A stretch of 64,000 nucleotides of DNA, from positions 1 to 64,000 of the forward strand of contig JBASOJ010000095.1 in NCBI GenBank assembly GCA_049658145.1, given 5' to 3'. Both the position numbers and the translations under genes were made by a program. The stretch comes from UBA6100 sp049658145. Lineage in GTDB: Bacteria; Actinomycetota; Coriobacteriia; Anaerosomatales; Anaerosomataceae. Under the pieces are notes generated by a model. The model was given only the letters and a program-made list of their open reading frames with translations. It searched no databases and was not told the origin of the DNA. Within the stretch, counting starts at the first letter, position 1. Each line of letters starts with the position of its first letter. Positions 26,064 through 34,714 of this stretch are shown in pieces.

Positions 26064-26996
26064 CTACTCGGCAGCGCAGCGCTTCATAAGCGAGTCCCAC
26101 GCTCGATCGACGTCGGCCTGGATCTCGGCGAGCAGCGCCTCGTTGCCGGGGGCGAACAGGTGCTTGAAACGGCCCTGCGGCTTCAGGAACTCCTCGACCG
26201 GCTTGCGGTTGTGCACCTTGACGGTCTGACGGAAAACGCCGTCCTCGACCTCGTACACCGGCCAGAAGCCGGTCTGCACGGCGAGCTTCGCGATCTCCAC
26301 CGTCTTGCTCGACGGTATGCGCCAGCCGCGCGGGCATGGCGCGAACACGTTGATGAAAGCGGGCCCCGGGGTGTTGAACGCCTTCTCGGCCTTGTCGGTG
26401 AGGTCCTTCCAGTGCGAAACGCTCGTCTGCGCGGCGTACGGGATGCCGTGCGCGGCCATGATCTGCGTGAGGTCCTTGCGGCGCTGGGCCTTGCCCTGCT
26501 GCGCCACGCCCACCTCGGCGGTGGTGGCCCAGGCGCCCTTCGGCGTTGCCGAGGAACGCTGGATGCCGGTGTTCATGTACGCGCCGTTGTCGTAGCAGAC
26601 GTACACCATGTCGTGCCCGCGCTCCATCGCACCCGAAAGCGCCTGCAGGCCGATGTCGTAGGTGCCGCCGTCGCCACCGAAGGCCACGAAACGCACCTTC
26701 TTGTCGGGGTCGATCTTGCCGGCACGCTTGAGCCCGTTGAACGCAGCCTCCACACCGGAGATCGTGGCCGATGAGTTCTCGAACGCGTTGTGGATGAACG
26801 GGGTCTTCCACGACGAGTAGGGGTAGATGGTGGTGGACACCTCGAGGCAGCCGGTGGCGCAGCCCACGACGACGGGGTCCTCGCCGGCCCCGAGCAGCAC
26901 CTGGCGGACGGCGATCGAGGCACCACAGCCGGCGCACAGGCGGTGACCGCCGGCAAGACGGTCTTCGCGATGGGTGAGTTCTTTGAGGTTCGCCAT
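26064..26996 (-). CDS. porB: Pyruvate (2-oxoacid):ferredoxin oxidoreductase, beta subunit
   Basis: The protein has 310 residues. The beta subunit binds thiamine diphosphate and a [4Fe-4S] cluster; with alpha, gamma and delta it oxidises pyruvate to acetyl-CoA and CO2, reducing ferredoxin. Visible features are C-A-G-C-G-A near residue 21, the ThDP motif G-D-G-G-T-Y-D-I-G with N-G-A-Y-M-N-T-G near 110-140, and further cysteines including C-P-R-G-W. It is last in the porC-porD-porA-porB operon, 3 bases after porA. Confidence 0.94.
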   Translation of the reverse strand: MANLKELTHREDRLAGGHRLCAGCGASIAVRQVLLGAGEDPVVVGCATGCLEVSTTIYPYSSWKTPFIHNAFENSSATISGVEAAFNGLKRAGKIDPDKKVRFVAFGGDGGTYDIGLQALSGAMERGHDMVYVCYDNGAYMNTGIQRSSATPKGAWATTAEVGVAQQGKAQRRKDLTQIMAAHGIPYAAQTSVSHWKDLTDKAEKAFNTPGPAFINVFAPCPRGWRIPSSKTVEIAKLAVQTGFWPVYEVEDGVFRQTVKVHNRKPVEEFLKPQGRFKHLFAPGNEALLAEIQADVDRAWDSLMKRCAAE

Positions 26997-26999
26997 GGC

Positions 27000-28196
27000 T
27001 TATGCCTCCTCTCGCGCGCCGAGGTAGACAAGCCCGGCGGGCGCCGCGGTACCCGCGGCGATGTCAGACAGGTCCTGGTACACACGCTCGATGAGCTTGA
27101 GCTTCACGTCACTGCCGCCGAGGCCGTAGATGTAGCCGACCACGGGAACACGCTCGGCAGCGTCGTAGAGCGCACAGCGGGTCTCGAGGAAGAGCGGTCC
27201 ACCCTCGGCGCCGAAGGACTCGGCGCGGTCGAACACCGCGACGGCCTTGAGGCCCTTGAGCGTGGCCGCAAGCTCCGCATACGGAAACGGCCGCCACACG
27301 CGGATCTTCACGACGCCGACCTTCTGCCCCTTGGCACGAAGGTCGCGCGCCACGTGGCGGACGTTGCCGGCGGTCGAGCCGATCACCACGATGGCGGTCT
27401 CGGCGTCTTCCATGCCCCAGGTCTCGACCACGTCGAAGGGACGGCCCGAGAGCGCGGAGTATTCCTCGCCGACCTGCTTGATCACGCCGCGCGCGTTCTC
27501 CATCGCCTCCCGCTGCTGCTTCTTGAACTCGAAGTACGGCCCACCGAGGCCCGCGAACGCCCCCTGGAGAACCGGGTTCTCGATGTCCAGCAGCGCGTTC
27601 TTCGGCACGTACTGACCGACGAAGCCGGCGACCGACTCGTCGTCCATCACCGACACGCGATCGATCGAGTGGGTGGTGATGAAACCGTCGAGGGCGGTCA
27701 TGACCGGCAGCATGACGTCCGGATGCTCGGCCACACGCACGGCCATGATGGTGTTGTCATACGCTTCCTGCGCGGTCTCCGCGAAGTAGGTGACCCACCC
27801 GGCGTCACGCGCACCCATGATGTCACTGTGGTCGCAGTGGATGTTGATCGGGGCCGAGATGGCACGGTTCGCGTTCGCCATCACGATCGGCAGGCGCATG
27901 CCCGAGGCGATGTGCAGCTCCTCCCACATGAGGGCGAGACCCTGCGAGGAGGTGGCGGTCATCACGCGGGCACCGGCGGCCGAGGCGCCCACGCAGGCGC
28001 TCATCGCCGAGTGCTCGCTCTCGACCGTGACGTACTCGGTGTGGACGCGGCCCTTGGCCACCATCGCGGCGAACTCCTCCACGATCGTGGTCTGCGGGGT
28101 GATCGGGTAGGCGGCCATCACGTCAGGCGCGCATTGACGCATCGCTTCGGCCACCACGCTGTTGCCGGTTGCGGCGAGTGTCTTGTGCGTAGGCAT
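27000..28196 (-). CDS. porA: Pyruvate (2-oxoacid):ferredoxin oxidoreductase, alpha subunit
   Basis: The protein has 398 residues. The alpha subunit holds the pyrimidine-binding part of the active site. The N-terminus has Y-P-I-T-P-Q-T, the segment that contacts substrate in POR, followed by E-S-E-H-S-A-M and the S-S-Q-G-L-A-L-M block. The Thr of Y-P-I-T-P is typical of pyruvate-type enzymes. It starts at the base following the delta-subunit stop and is coupled to porB. Confidence 0.94.
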   Translation of the reverse strand: MPTHKTLAATGNSVVAEAMRQCAPDVMAAYPITPQTTIVEEFAAMVAKGRVHTEYVTVESEHSAMSACVGASAAGARVMTATSSQGLALMWEELHIASGMRLPIVMANANRAISAPINIHCDHSDIMGARDAGWVTYFAETAQEAYDNTIMAVRVAEHPDVMLPVMTALDGFITTHSIDRVSVMDDESVAGFVGQYVPKNALLDIENPVLQGAFAGLGGPYFEFKKQQREAMENARGVIKQVGEEYSALSGRPFDVVETWGMEDAETAIVVIGSTAGNVRHVARDLRAKGQKVGVVKIRVWRPFPYAELAATLKGLKAVAVFDRAESFGAEGGPLFLETRCALYDAAERVPVVGYIYGLGGSDVKLKLIERVYQDLSDIAAGTAAPAGLVYLGAREEA

Positions 28197-28517
28197 CTAC
28201 TTCACCTCCGGCAGGTCGCAGCCTTCGGGCACCATGTCGATCGCGTCCACCGGGCAGACCGCCGCACAGATGCCGCAGCCCTTGCAGTGATCCAGGTCGA
28301 ACGTGGTGACCTTCTCGTCCGCGACGCGGATCGAACTATCGGGACAGACGATCCAGCACAGCAGGCACTGCGTGCACTTCTCGTCGTTGCGCACGGGCCG
28401 CTCGCTGCGCCAGCCGCCGGTCACGTAGTCGTCGCTGTTGCCGGCCTCGGGGATCACAGCGCCGGCGGGGAACTGCTTGTAGGTCCAGTTGTCCACCTCG
28501 GAGATGTCCCACTTCAC
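28197..28517 (-). CDS. porD: Pyruvate (2-oxoacid):ferredoxin oxidoreductase, delta subunit (2[4Fe-4S])
   Basis: The protein has 106 residues. It carries two [4Fe-4S] clusters that relay electrons to ferredoxin. The motifs are C-T-Q-C-L-L-C-W-I-V-C-P and C-K-G-C-G-I-C-A-A-V-C-P in the C-terminal half. The N-terminal half is a docking extension with a Tyr/Trp-rich stretch, as in archaeal-type PorD. It starts with GTG overlapping the porC stop (GTGA). Confidence 0.94.
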   Translation of the reverse strand: MKWDISEVDNWTYKQFPAGAVIPEAGNSDDYVTGGWRSERPVRNDEKCTQCLLCWIVCPDSSIRVADEKVTTFDLDHCKGCGICAAVCPVDAIDMVPEGCDLPEVK

Positions 28518-29092
28518 GCCACGGTCACCTCCTCGAACGCACGATCGACCGACGCCCAGTTGGCATCGATCATCTCCTGACCGAACTTCTTGCCGAGGTT
28601 CTTGGCAAGCAGGCCCTTGAAGGACTCCATGTCCACCACACCGGTGAGCTTGATGAGCGCGCCCACCATCGGGGTGTTGGGGATGTCGCGCTTGATGGTG
28701 TCGAGCGCGATGCCGGACGCGTCCACCGAGGCCACCCGGGCGGTGGCGGGGACGTTCCGGAGACGCGCGCGAAGCTGGTCGGGCGGCGTGCAGGTGTTGA
28801 CCACGATGACGCCATCGTCCACGAGCCCCTCGGCCACATCGACGATCTCCAACAGCGAGTCGTCGAGCACGACCACAATGTCGGGATTCTCGATGTTGCA
28901 GTGGATCTCGATCGGGACCGTGCTGATGCGTGTGAATGCCTTGATGGGTGCACCCATGCGCTCAGGACCGTACTCGGGCATCGCCTGCAGGTACTGGTCG
29001 GCGGCCAGTGCGGTCTCGGCAACGACTTTGGCTGCGGTCACCGCGCCCTGACCGGCGCGTGCGTGCCAACGGATCTCCGTCAGCTGTGCCAT
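28514..29092 (-). CDS. porC: Pyruvate (2-oxoacid):ferredoxin oxidoreductase, gamma subunit
   Basis: The protein has 192 residues. The start shows the family's R-W-H-A-R-A-G-Q-G-A-V-T-A block, and the body has E-Y-G-P-E-R-M-G-A-P-I-K-A-F. The gamma subunit helps bind CoA. GGGGGAGGT lies 2 bases upstream of the ATG at 29092. It is the promoter-proximal gene of the operon; 184 bases upstream are non-coding and probably hold the promoter, but I could not settle on a -10. Confidence 0.94.
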   Translation of the reverse strand: MAQLTEIRWHARAGQGAVTAAKVVAETALAADQYLQAMPEYGPERMGAPIKAFTRISTVPIEIHCNIENPDIVVVLDDSLLEIVDVAEGLVDDGVIVVNTCTPPDQLRARLRNVPATARVASVDASGIALDTIKRDIPNTPMVGALIKLTGVVDMESFKGLLAKNLGKKFGQEMIDANWASVDRAFEEVTVA

Positions 29093-29276
29093 GGACCTCC
29101 CCCTTCCTTGTTCGAGCCGGCATCCGCCGGGTCTTCGGACACTGCATGTGTCGAGCGCTTCAGAAGAGTCGCGGGTAAGTCTTACAAGGATACGGGCGCG
29201 CCCCCTGAGTGGTGTGGTCCTCCCACGGTCAACGGTCCGGCCCAGTCGGTGAACGGTAGACAGAATGTGCCAAATC

Positions 29277-29876
29277 TCAGATATCGTGCCGCGCTTCGAG
29301 CGCCCTGCCGAGTGTCACCTCGTCCGCATATTCAAGATCGCCGCCCACCGGAAGGCCGGAGGCGATGCGGGTGACGCGGATGCCGAGCGGTTTCACCAGT
29401 CGCGCGATGTAGAGCGCCGTGGTCTCGCCCTCGATGTCCGGATCGGTGGCGAGGATGACCTCGGCGATGGGCTCCTTGCCGAGGCGGTCGATGAGTTCGC
29501 GGACGCGCAGCTGCTCCGGGCCGATACCGTCGATCGGCGAGATGGCGCCCTGCAGGACGTGGTAGCTGCCCCTGAACTCGCCGGTGCGCTCGACCGCCAC
29601 CACGTCGCGCGGCTCCTCCACCACGCAGATGACCGCCGCATCACGCGCCGGGTCGGCGCAGATGGTGCACCGATCGCTCTCCGCGAAGTTGTAGCAGCGC
29701 TCGCAGAAGCGGATGGATCGCTTCACCTCGACTATGGCCGCTGCAAGCCGGTCCGCAGCCTCGGTCTCGCCCCGCAGGATGTGGTATGCCAGCCGCTGTG
29801 CGGACTTCGGGCCGATGCCGGGAAGGTGCTCGAGTTCCTCGAGCAGACGCGCGATAGGCGGAGCGTAAAACGCCAT
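29277..29876 (-). CDS. recR: Recombination protein RecR
   Basis: The protein has 199 residues, the standard length. RecR forms a DNA clamp and works with RecO/RecF in recombinational repair. It has the helix-hairpin-helix L-P-G-I-G-P-K-S-A near residue 19, a four-cysteine zinc finger (C58, C61, C70, C73: C-E-R-C and C-T-I-C) and the Toprim domain with V-V-E-E-P and A-T-D-P-D-I-E-G. It follows ybaB by 2 bases in the conserved dnaX-ybaB-recR order. Confidence 0.97.
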   Translation of the reverse strand: MAFYAPPIARLLEELEHLPGIGPKSAQRLAYHILRGETEAADRLAAAIVEVKRSIRFCERCYNFAESDRCTICADPARDAAVICVVEEPRDVVAVERTGEFRGSYHVLQGAISPIDGIGPEQLRVRELIDRLGKEPIAEVILATDPDIEGETTALYIARLVKPLGIRVTRIASGLPVGGDLEYADEVTLGRALEARHDI

Positions 29877-29878
29877 GG

Positions 29879-30196
29879 CTAAAAGAGCCCCGGAAGGCCG
29901 ACGCCGCCGGTGACCGCCTGCATCTTGCGCGCTGCGAGATCCTGCGCCTGGCGCACGGCCTCGTTCACCGCGGCGCCAATCATGTCCTCGAGCATTGCGA
30001 TGTCGTCGATGTCCACCGCCGCAGCGTCGATGGCGACCGACTCGACGACCATCTCACCGGTCATGATGACCTTCACGGCACCGCCGCCCACGGAGGCCTC
30101 GACCCGATCGTCCTTCAGCTCCTCCTGCACGCGCGCCATCTCGGCCTGCATGCGCTGGGCCTGTTTCATCATGTTCTGCATGTTCGGTTGCTTCAT
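29879..30196 (-). CDS. ybaB: Nucleoid-associated protein, YbaB/EbfC family
   Basis: The protein has 105 residues from ATG 30196, chosen for the GGAG 5 bases upstream and the family's usual length. YbaB/EbfC dimers bind DNA and help organise the nucleoid. The N-terminal helix is Met/Gln-rich (M-M-K-Q-A-Q-R-M-Q), and V-K-V-I-M-T-G and a D-M-I-G-A-A-V-N-E-A block mark the fold. It sits between dnaX and recR, as in most bacteria. Confidence 0.94.
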   Translation of the reverse strand: MKQPNMQNMMKQAQRMQAEMARVQEELKDDRVEASVGGGAVKVIMTGEMVVESVAIDAAAVDIDDIAMLEDMIGAAVNEAVRQAQDLAARKMQAVTGGVGLPGLF

Positions 30197-30221
30197 CTGC
30201 GCTCCGTTCGTGGATGAAAGA

Positions 30222-31925
30222 CTATGCGTCCGGTGTGACATCGTCGATGACCTGCGCGCCGAGGGCAGCGATCACCGATGCTTCCAGATCCTCGGAATTC
30301 TCAGCCGGTGCGGACGCCGGCGCTTCGACGGCCGCTGACGGCGCCTTCGATGAGCTCCCCGAACGTCCGAGGCGATACTCGACAGGTGGCTCGACGCCGA
30401 GCACGGCCGCGACGCTGCGACGCAGGAGCGCGATCGTCTCGCTGTCGCTCACGAGATCCATGATGATCCTCTGGTCCGCAGGGAACTCCACGATAAGCGT
30501 CTCACCGTTCACCTCGACCTCGGTGCCATTGTAGCTGTGCGAGCGCGACGGCTTGAGCTTCTTGAACTCGGCGAGGACGGCGGGCCACGCGCGCTTCACA
30601 GTCGCCACGTCGAGCGGACTGGGCGCCGGACGGGCGGCCGCACGCGGAGCTTCCGGCTCGCGCGACGGAGTCGCCCCGGCGGACTGCGCAGGCGTGCGCG
30701 GTTCCCCCTGCTTCGGCTCCGTCTTCACGGGCGCCGCGGGCGCAGGAGCGACCGGTGCGGGTGCGGGCAGGTCACGCAGTGGCGCGCCGGCCTCGATCGC
30801 GTCGAGCCGCTCGGCAAGCGACTCCACCGTGAGATCGCCCTGCGGTCGTGCCATGCGCGTGAGCGCGACCTCCACGCTCAGGCGCTGATCCGAGGCGTAC
30901 CGCAGTTCGGTCTGCAGGCGGCCGAGCAGATCGAGCACGCGCGCCACGCGGTCCGCGCCGAAGCGCGCCGCCTGACTCTCGAGCCTGCCGAGGTCGCTCG
31001 CGGTGGTGTCGACCGCGCCGTCTGCACCCACTGCGGCGATCACGAACAGGTCGCGGAAGTGACGAACCATCGCCTTCACGAACTCGGTCATGTCCACGCC
31101 GCCCTCGGCCAGCCGGGCGACGAAGCGGAACGCGCCGGCCACATCGCGCTCGAGCACGAGCTCAGCGGCCTGGAAGAGCAGGTCGGCATCGACCTCGCCG
31201 AGCAGTCCCTCCACGTCTTCGAGCGAGATGGTCCCCCCGCCGAATGACGCGAGCTGCTCGAGGGTGGTGATGGCGTCGCGCATGCCGCCGAGCGCGTGAC
31301 GGCCGATGAGCGTGAGCGCCGCGTCGGGCACGGTCACACCTTCGGCATCGGAGATCGTGCGCAACCGGCTCACGATGTCTTCCACCGAGAGGCGGTGGAA
31401 GTCGAAGCGCTGGCAGCGCGAGTGGATCGTCTCGGGGACCTTGTGCGGATGCGTGGTGCACAGGATGAAGACGGTGTGGCTCGGCGGCTCCTCGATGGTC
31501 TTGAGCAGCGCGTTGAACGCCGAGGCGGAGAGCATGTGGACCTCGTCGATGATGTAGAGCTTCCAGCCGCCGCGCGATGGCGCGTAGTTCACCCGGGCGA
31601 TGATCTGCTCGCGCACATCGTCGACGCCCGTGCGCGATGCCGCGTCGAGCTCGAGTACGTCGGGGTGCGTGCCCTCGGCGATCGCGATGCACTGCTCGCA
31701 CGTCTCATCGGGGTCGGGCGTGGGGCCCTTCTCGCAGTTGAGCGCCTTGGCGAGGATGCGGGCCGTGGTGGTCTTGCCGGTTCCGCGCGGACCGGTGAAG
31801 AGGTAGGCGTGCGCGACGGCGTTCTCGGCGACAGCGTTGCGGAGTGTGCGCTCAATGTGCGTCTGTCCTACGACATCTTCGAAGCTCTGGGGGCGGTACT
31901 TGCGGTACCAGGACAGATGGGCCAT
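30222..31925 (-). CDS. dnaX: DNA polymerase III subunit gamma/tau
   Basis: The protein has 567 residues from ATG 31925 (GAGGAG upstream); the preceding TTG is less likely. It is the clamp-loader ATPase. The Walker A is G-P-R-G-T-G-K-T-T near residue 45, followed by the zinc-binding Cys cluster (N-C-E...C-E-Q-C), Walker B I-I-D-E-V-H-M-L and sensor T-T-H-P. A Pro/Ala-rich linker (about 375-435) separates the ATPase from the tau-like C-terminal domain. I saw no frameshift signal for a short gamma form. The SRP RNA is directly upstream. Confidence 0.96.
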   Translation of the reverse strand: MAHLSWYRKYRPQSFEDVVGQTHIERTLRNAVAENAVAHAYLFTGPRGTGKTTTARILAKALNCEKGPTPDPDETCEQCIAIAEGTHPDVLELDAASRTGVDDVREQIIARVNYAPSRGGWKLYIIDEVHMLSASAFNALLKTIEEPPSHTVFILCTTHPHKVPETIHSRCQRFDFHRLSVEDIVSRLRTISDAEGVTVPDAALTLIGRHALGGMRDAITTLEQLASFGGGTISLEDVEGLLGEVDADLLFQAAELVLERDVAGAFRFVARLAEGGVDMTEFVKAMVRHFRDLFVIAAVGADGAVDTTASDLGRLESQAARFGADRVARVLDLLGRLQTELRYASDQRLSVEVALTRMARPQGDLTVESLAERLDAIEAGAPLRDLPAPAPVAPAPAAPVKTEPKQGEPRTPAQSAGATPSREPEAPRAAARPAPSPLDVATVKRAWPAVLAEFKKLKPSRSHSYNGTEVEVNGETLIVEFPADQRIIMDLVSDSETIALLRRSVAAVLGVEPPVEYRLGRSGSSSKAPSAAVEAPASAPAENSEDLEASVIAALGAQVIDDVTPDA

Positions 31926-31987
31926 CAAACCGTAGCTCCTCGCATGTGCTGAATGTGGTCGCGCCCGTACGGCGAGCCGCCCTGAGC

Positions 31988-32118
31988 GCGCTCTCCGGCG
32001 CTCAGGCCCGGGCCCCGGACACCCGGCAGAGGCCGCTTATGGCTGCTTCCTTCCGGACCTGACCAGGTTCACGACGTACCGCCGCCCGAGACCCGGACCT
32101 GAACGCCGGAGCCGGGGC
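31988..32118 (-). ncRNA. ffs: Signal recognition particle RNA (small bacterial 4.5S type)
   Basis: Minus-strand sequence around 32040-32075 contains the invariant SRP domain IV core: CAGGTCCGGAAGGAAGCAGC, preceded by ACCTGGT. The flanks pair to close the hairpin: about 32098-32111 with 31991-32006 (CCGGCGTTCAGG against CCTGAGCGCCGG). It lies 60 bases upstream of dnaX, a linkage common in Actinobacteria. The termini are estimated from pairing and a -10 box. Confidence 0.93.
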
Positions 32119-32121
32119 TCT

Positions 32122-32127
32122 AGTATA
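32122..32127 (-). promoter_or_regulatory. -10 box of SRP RNA
   Basis: On the minus strand these bases read TATACT, one mismatch from TATAAT and correctly placed about 6 bases before the predicted 5' end of the SRP RNA. No convincing -35 is seen. Confidence 0.5.
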
Positions 32128-32160
32128 GGGTGTCGCACTGGCGCGCGCGAGAGCCGAACG

Positions 32161-32892
32161 CTAGAACGCCATGCGGTGGAAGACCACGCCGAGCCAGATG
32201 CGCTCACGCTCACCGGGCATGACCACGGGTCCTGCAGCCCGGTCGCCCTCGCACGCCTTGTTGACCTCGGCCTTGGTGCCGAAGACGAGCTCGGCCCAGC
32301 ACGCGCGCGAGTCGCCGTCCTTCGGCTTGCCCACGCTTCCGTCGCTTACGTAGTGTACGGCGCGACCATCGACCGCGGTGACCACGCGGTGGTACGGAAT
32401 GTGGATGTGCCCGAAGCACACCACGTCCGCCTCGCCGATGTCGGCGAGTTTGGCGAGGTTGTCGTCGGGGCGGTCGGGCATGAGGTACTCGTTGATCCGC
32501 CGGGGGCTGCCGTGGCACAGCAGCACGCGCGCCCCGTCGGCCCCGAGGCGGATGTCGTCTCGCAGCGCCGCCAGGTACTCGTGCTCCGCGCCGTCGAGCG
32601 CGGCGTCAGTGCGCGTGTAGCTCTCGGCGCCCGCGGCCTTGTCGGCGGGCGTCGGGTAGTAGCAGCCGCAACTGCCGGCGCGCTTGCCCACACCGTCGTC
32701 ATAGTTGCCACGGATCACCGGGTCGCCCGTGCCGCGCACACGCGCGATCACACCGGACGGGTCGGGGCCGTACCCCACCAGGTCGCCGAGGCAGTAGCGT
32801 TCCTCGATGCCGCTCGCCCCGATCTCGGCGAGCACCGCCTCGAGCGCGGGCAGGTTCGCGTGGATGTCCGAGTACAGAGCGATGCGTCGCAC
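32161..32892 (-). CDS. Metallophosphoesterase (calcineurin-like)
   Basis: The protein has 243 residues from GTG 32892, which places S-D-I-H-A-N at residue 9. The metal motifs continue with G-D-L-V-G-Y-G, G-N-Y-D, C-H-G-S-P and F-G-H-I-H-I-P. Similar proteins are diadenosine or protein phosphatase-like enzymes; the substrate is unknown. It lies one base after the arsenite transporter stop, so it is co-transcribed with the ars genes. An extended frame to 32955 lies within acr3 and was rejected. Confidence 0.88.
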   Translation of the reverse strand: MRRIALYSDIHANLPALEAVLAEIGASGIEERYCLGDLVGYGPDPSGVIARVRGTGDPVIRGNYDDGVGKRAGSCGCYYPTPADKAAGAESYTRTDAALDGAEHEYLAALRDDIRLGADGARVLLCHGSPRRINEYLMPDRPDDNLAKLADIGEADVVCFGHIHIPYHRVVTAVDGRAVHYVSDGSVGKPKDGDSRACWAELVFGTKAEVNKACEGDRAAGPVVMPGERERIWLGVVFHRMAF

Positions 32893-32893
32893 G

Positions 32894-33997
32894 CTACGAC
32901 TCCCTAGACAGCACGGCGGCTTCGACCTTGGGCAAGGCACACTCCGCGCGAGCACAGACCTGAACGCGCGTCTTCTTGGCGATCCACACGAGTGTGAGCA
33001 TCAACGGCACCTCTACGAGCACGCCCACCACGGTGGCGAGCGCCGCACCCGAGGTCAGGCCGTAGAGTGCGATGGCCACCGCGACCGCCAGCTCGAAGAA
33101 GTTCGATGCACCGATGAAGCCGGCCGGTGCGGCCACGGGGTGCTCGAGCCGCCACCAGTATGCCCACCCGTAGGCGATGCCGAAGATGAGGAACGTCTGG
33201 ATCGAGAGGGGGATCGCGATGAGCAGGATGTGGAGCGGGTTGGCCACGATGATCTCGCCCTGGAAGATGAAGATGAGCACGAGTGTGGCAAGAAGGGCGG
33301 CGATCGTGACCGGCCCGAACCTCGGCACGAACGACTCGTTGAACCACGCCTCCCCGTGCGTGCGGACAAGCGTATGGCGTGTGAGCCACCCTGCTGTGAG
33401 CGGCACGACCACGAAGAGCACCACCGAGAGCGCGAGCGTGTCCCACGGAACGGGCACACCGCTCACCCCGAGCAGGAGCGAGACGATCGGCACGAACGCC
33501 ACGAGCATGATGAGGTCGTTCACGGCCACCTGCACGAGCGTGTAGGCGGGGTCGCCGTCGGCGAGGTACGACCACACGAACACCATCGCCGTGCACGGCG
33601 CCGCGCCGAGGAGAACCGCCCCCGCGAGGTACTGCTGCGCGAGGTCCGGCGTGATCAGGTCCTTGAAGATGACGTTGAAGAACAGCCACGCGATGCCGAA
33701 CATCGTGAAGGGCTTGATGAGCCAATTCACGACCGTGGTGACCACCAACCCCTGCTTGCGCTCCCCCACGCGCTTGATGGACGCGAAGTCCACCTTGAGC
33801 ATCATCGGATAGATCATCAGCCAGATGAGCACCGCCACCGGGATCGAGATCTGGGCCACCGTGAACCGATCGAACCACCCGGCAAGCCCTGGCCAGCGGC
33901 TGCCGATGAAGGTTCCTGCTGCGATGCACAGTGCCACCCAAAGGGTGAGGTAGCGCTCGAACACGTTCATGCGCTTCGCGGAAGACTCCGCCATCAT
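32894..33997 (-). CDS. acr3: Arsenite efflux transporter, Acr3 family
   Basis: The protein has 367 residues and about ten membrane helices. Acr3 exports As(OH)3 using the proton gradient. The G-A-A-P-C-T-A-M-V-F-V-W-S block in the fourth helix holds the essential Cys. A short Cys-containing tail (V-C-A-R-A-E-C) at the C-terminus could add metalloid ligands. Its ATG overlaps the ArsR stop (ATGA). ArsR-acr3-phosphoesterase forms one unit; arsenate reductase is not seen. Confidence 0.94.
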   Translation of the reverse strand: MMAESSAKRMNVFERYLTLWVALCIAAGTFIGSRWPGLAGWFDRFTVAQISIPVAVLIWLMIYPMMLKVDFASIKRVGERKQGLVVTTVVNWLIKPFTMFGIAWLFFNVIFKDLITPDLAQQYLAGAVLLGAAPCTAMVFVWSYLADGDPAYTLVQVAVNDLIMLVAFVPIVSLLLGVSGVPVPWDTLALSVVLFVVVPLTAGWLTRHTLVRTHGEAWFNESFVPRFGPVTIAALLATLVLIFIFQGEIIVANPLHILLIAIPLSIQTFLIFGIAYGWAYWWRLEHPVAAPAGFIGASNFFELAVAVAIALYGLTSGAALATVVGVLVEVPLMLTLVWIAKKTRVQVCARAECALPKVEAAVLSRES

Positions 33998-34296
33998 GTC
34001 TCGCTTCCCAAGCACAGGGGCCGGCTTGCGGCCAGCTGGCCCAGTTCCACCGAGAGTTCGGCAAGCGGCTCAGATGTGATGCAGTAGAGCATCGCCGTGC
34101 CCTGCGGTGTGGCATGAACGAGCCCGGCCTCCTTCAGGACGGACAGATGCTGGGAGATCGTCGACTGCGCGAGCGGCAGCTCGGCGAAGACTTCGGCGCC
34201 GCTACATGACTCCTGCGCGGCGAGCAAGCGGAGGATACGCACGCGTGCCGGGTGCGCGAGCGCGTGCGCGACTGCCGCTACCCTCTCGTCCTCCAT
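33994..34296 (-). CDS. arsR: ArsR-family transcriptional repressor
   Basis: The protein has 100 residues from ATG 34296, with GGGGA 4 bases upstream. A winged helix covers about 10-85 (H-P-A-R-V-R-I-L-R-L-L...L-P-L-A-Q-S-T-I-S-Q-H-L). Cys residues relevant to As(III) binding include C31 in the E-S-C-S-G position (canonical E-x-C-V-C has only the first Cys here) and C90 near the end. It would repress its own operon and release in response to arsenite. A candidate operator lies at 34318-34333. Confidence 0.93.
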   Translation of the reverse strand: MEDERVAAVAHALAHPARVRILRLLAAQESCSGAEVFAELPLAQSTISQHLSVLKEAGLVHATPQGTAMLYCITSEPLAELSVELGQLAASRPLCLGSET

Positions 34297-34317
34297 TGGC
34301 TCCCCTTTGGTCAATCA

Positions 34318-34333
34318 ATCGTATCCTGACGAT
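34318..34333. promoter_or_regulatory. Candidate ArsR operator dyad
   Basis: ATCGT at 34318-34322 and ACGAT at 34329-34333 form an inverted repeat with a 6-base spacer, 22-37 bases upstream of arsR. The size and position fit ArsR/SmtB operators, but no family consensus match was checked. Confidence 0.35.
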
Positions 34334-34421
34334 AGAACGCTGCGCCGCCCTCGTCAACGGTACTACTCAGCATGTCACAGAGTCTTTACGATGGTGTCCG
34401 ACGCACCGGACAGCAAATGCA

Positions 34422-34451
34422 CGAAGGGCGGCCCGTGTGGGCCGCCCTTCG
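34422..34451 (-). terminator. Hairpin terminator downstream of cold-shock gene
   Basis: A 13-bp perfect stem (34422-34434 with 34439-34451) closes a GTGT loop. It lies 28 bases past the cold-shock gene stop on the minus strand, with a short T-containing tail. It separates this gene from the ars promoter. Confidence 0.7.
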
Positions 34452-34478
34452 GCTGGGATCTAACGCCAAGCTCGCTAC

Positions 34479-34682
34479 TTAGAGCGCGCGGACGTTGGTC
34501 GCCTGCTTCTTGCCATTGTTGCCAGTGGCTTCCTCGAACGAGACCTTCTGACCCTCATCGAGGGTCTTGAAGCCATCCGACTGGATCTCGGAGAAGTGAA
34601 CGAAGAGATCTTCGCCATCCTCGCGCGAGATGAAGCCGTAGCCCTTGTCTGCGTTGAACCACTTGACGGTACCTTCAGCCAT
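34479..34682 (-). CDS. cspA: Cold-shock domain protein (CspA family)
   Basis: The protein has 67 residues, a single cold-shock domain. RNP1 is K-G-Y-G-F-I and RNP2 is L-F-V-H-F. The protein begins M-A-E-G-T-V-K-W-F, which fixes the start at 34682. It binds single-stranded RNA and DNA and melts secondary structure. The leader is about 100 bases and contains a terminator-like hairpin at 34723-34760, consistent with post-transcriptional control. Confidence 0.96.
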   Translation of the reverse strand: MAEGTVKWFNADKGYGFISREDGEDLFVHFSEIQSDGFKTLDEGQKVSFEEATGNNGKKQATNVRAL

Positions 34683-34714
34683 TTCCAACCTACTCTCTCG
34701 CCCCCGCAGGGGCA

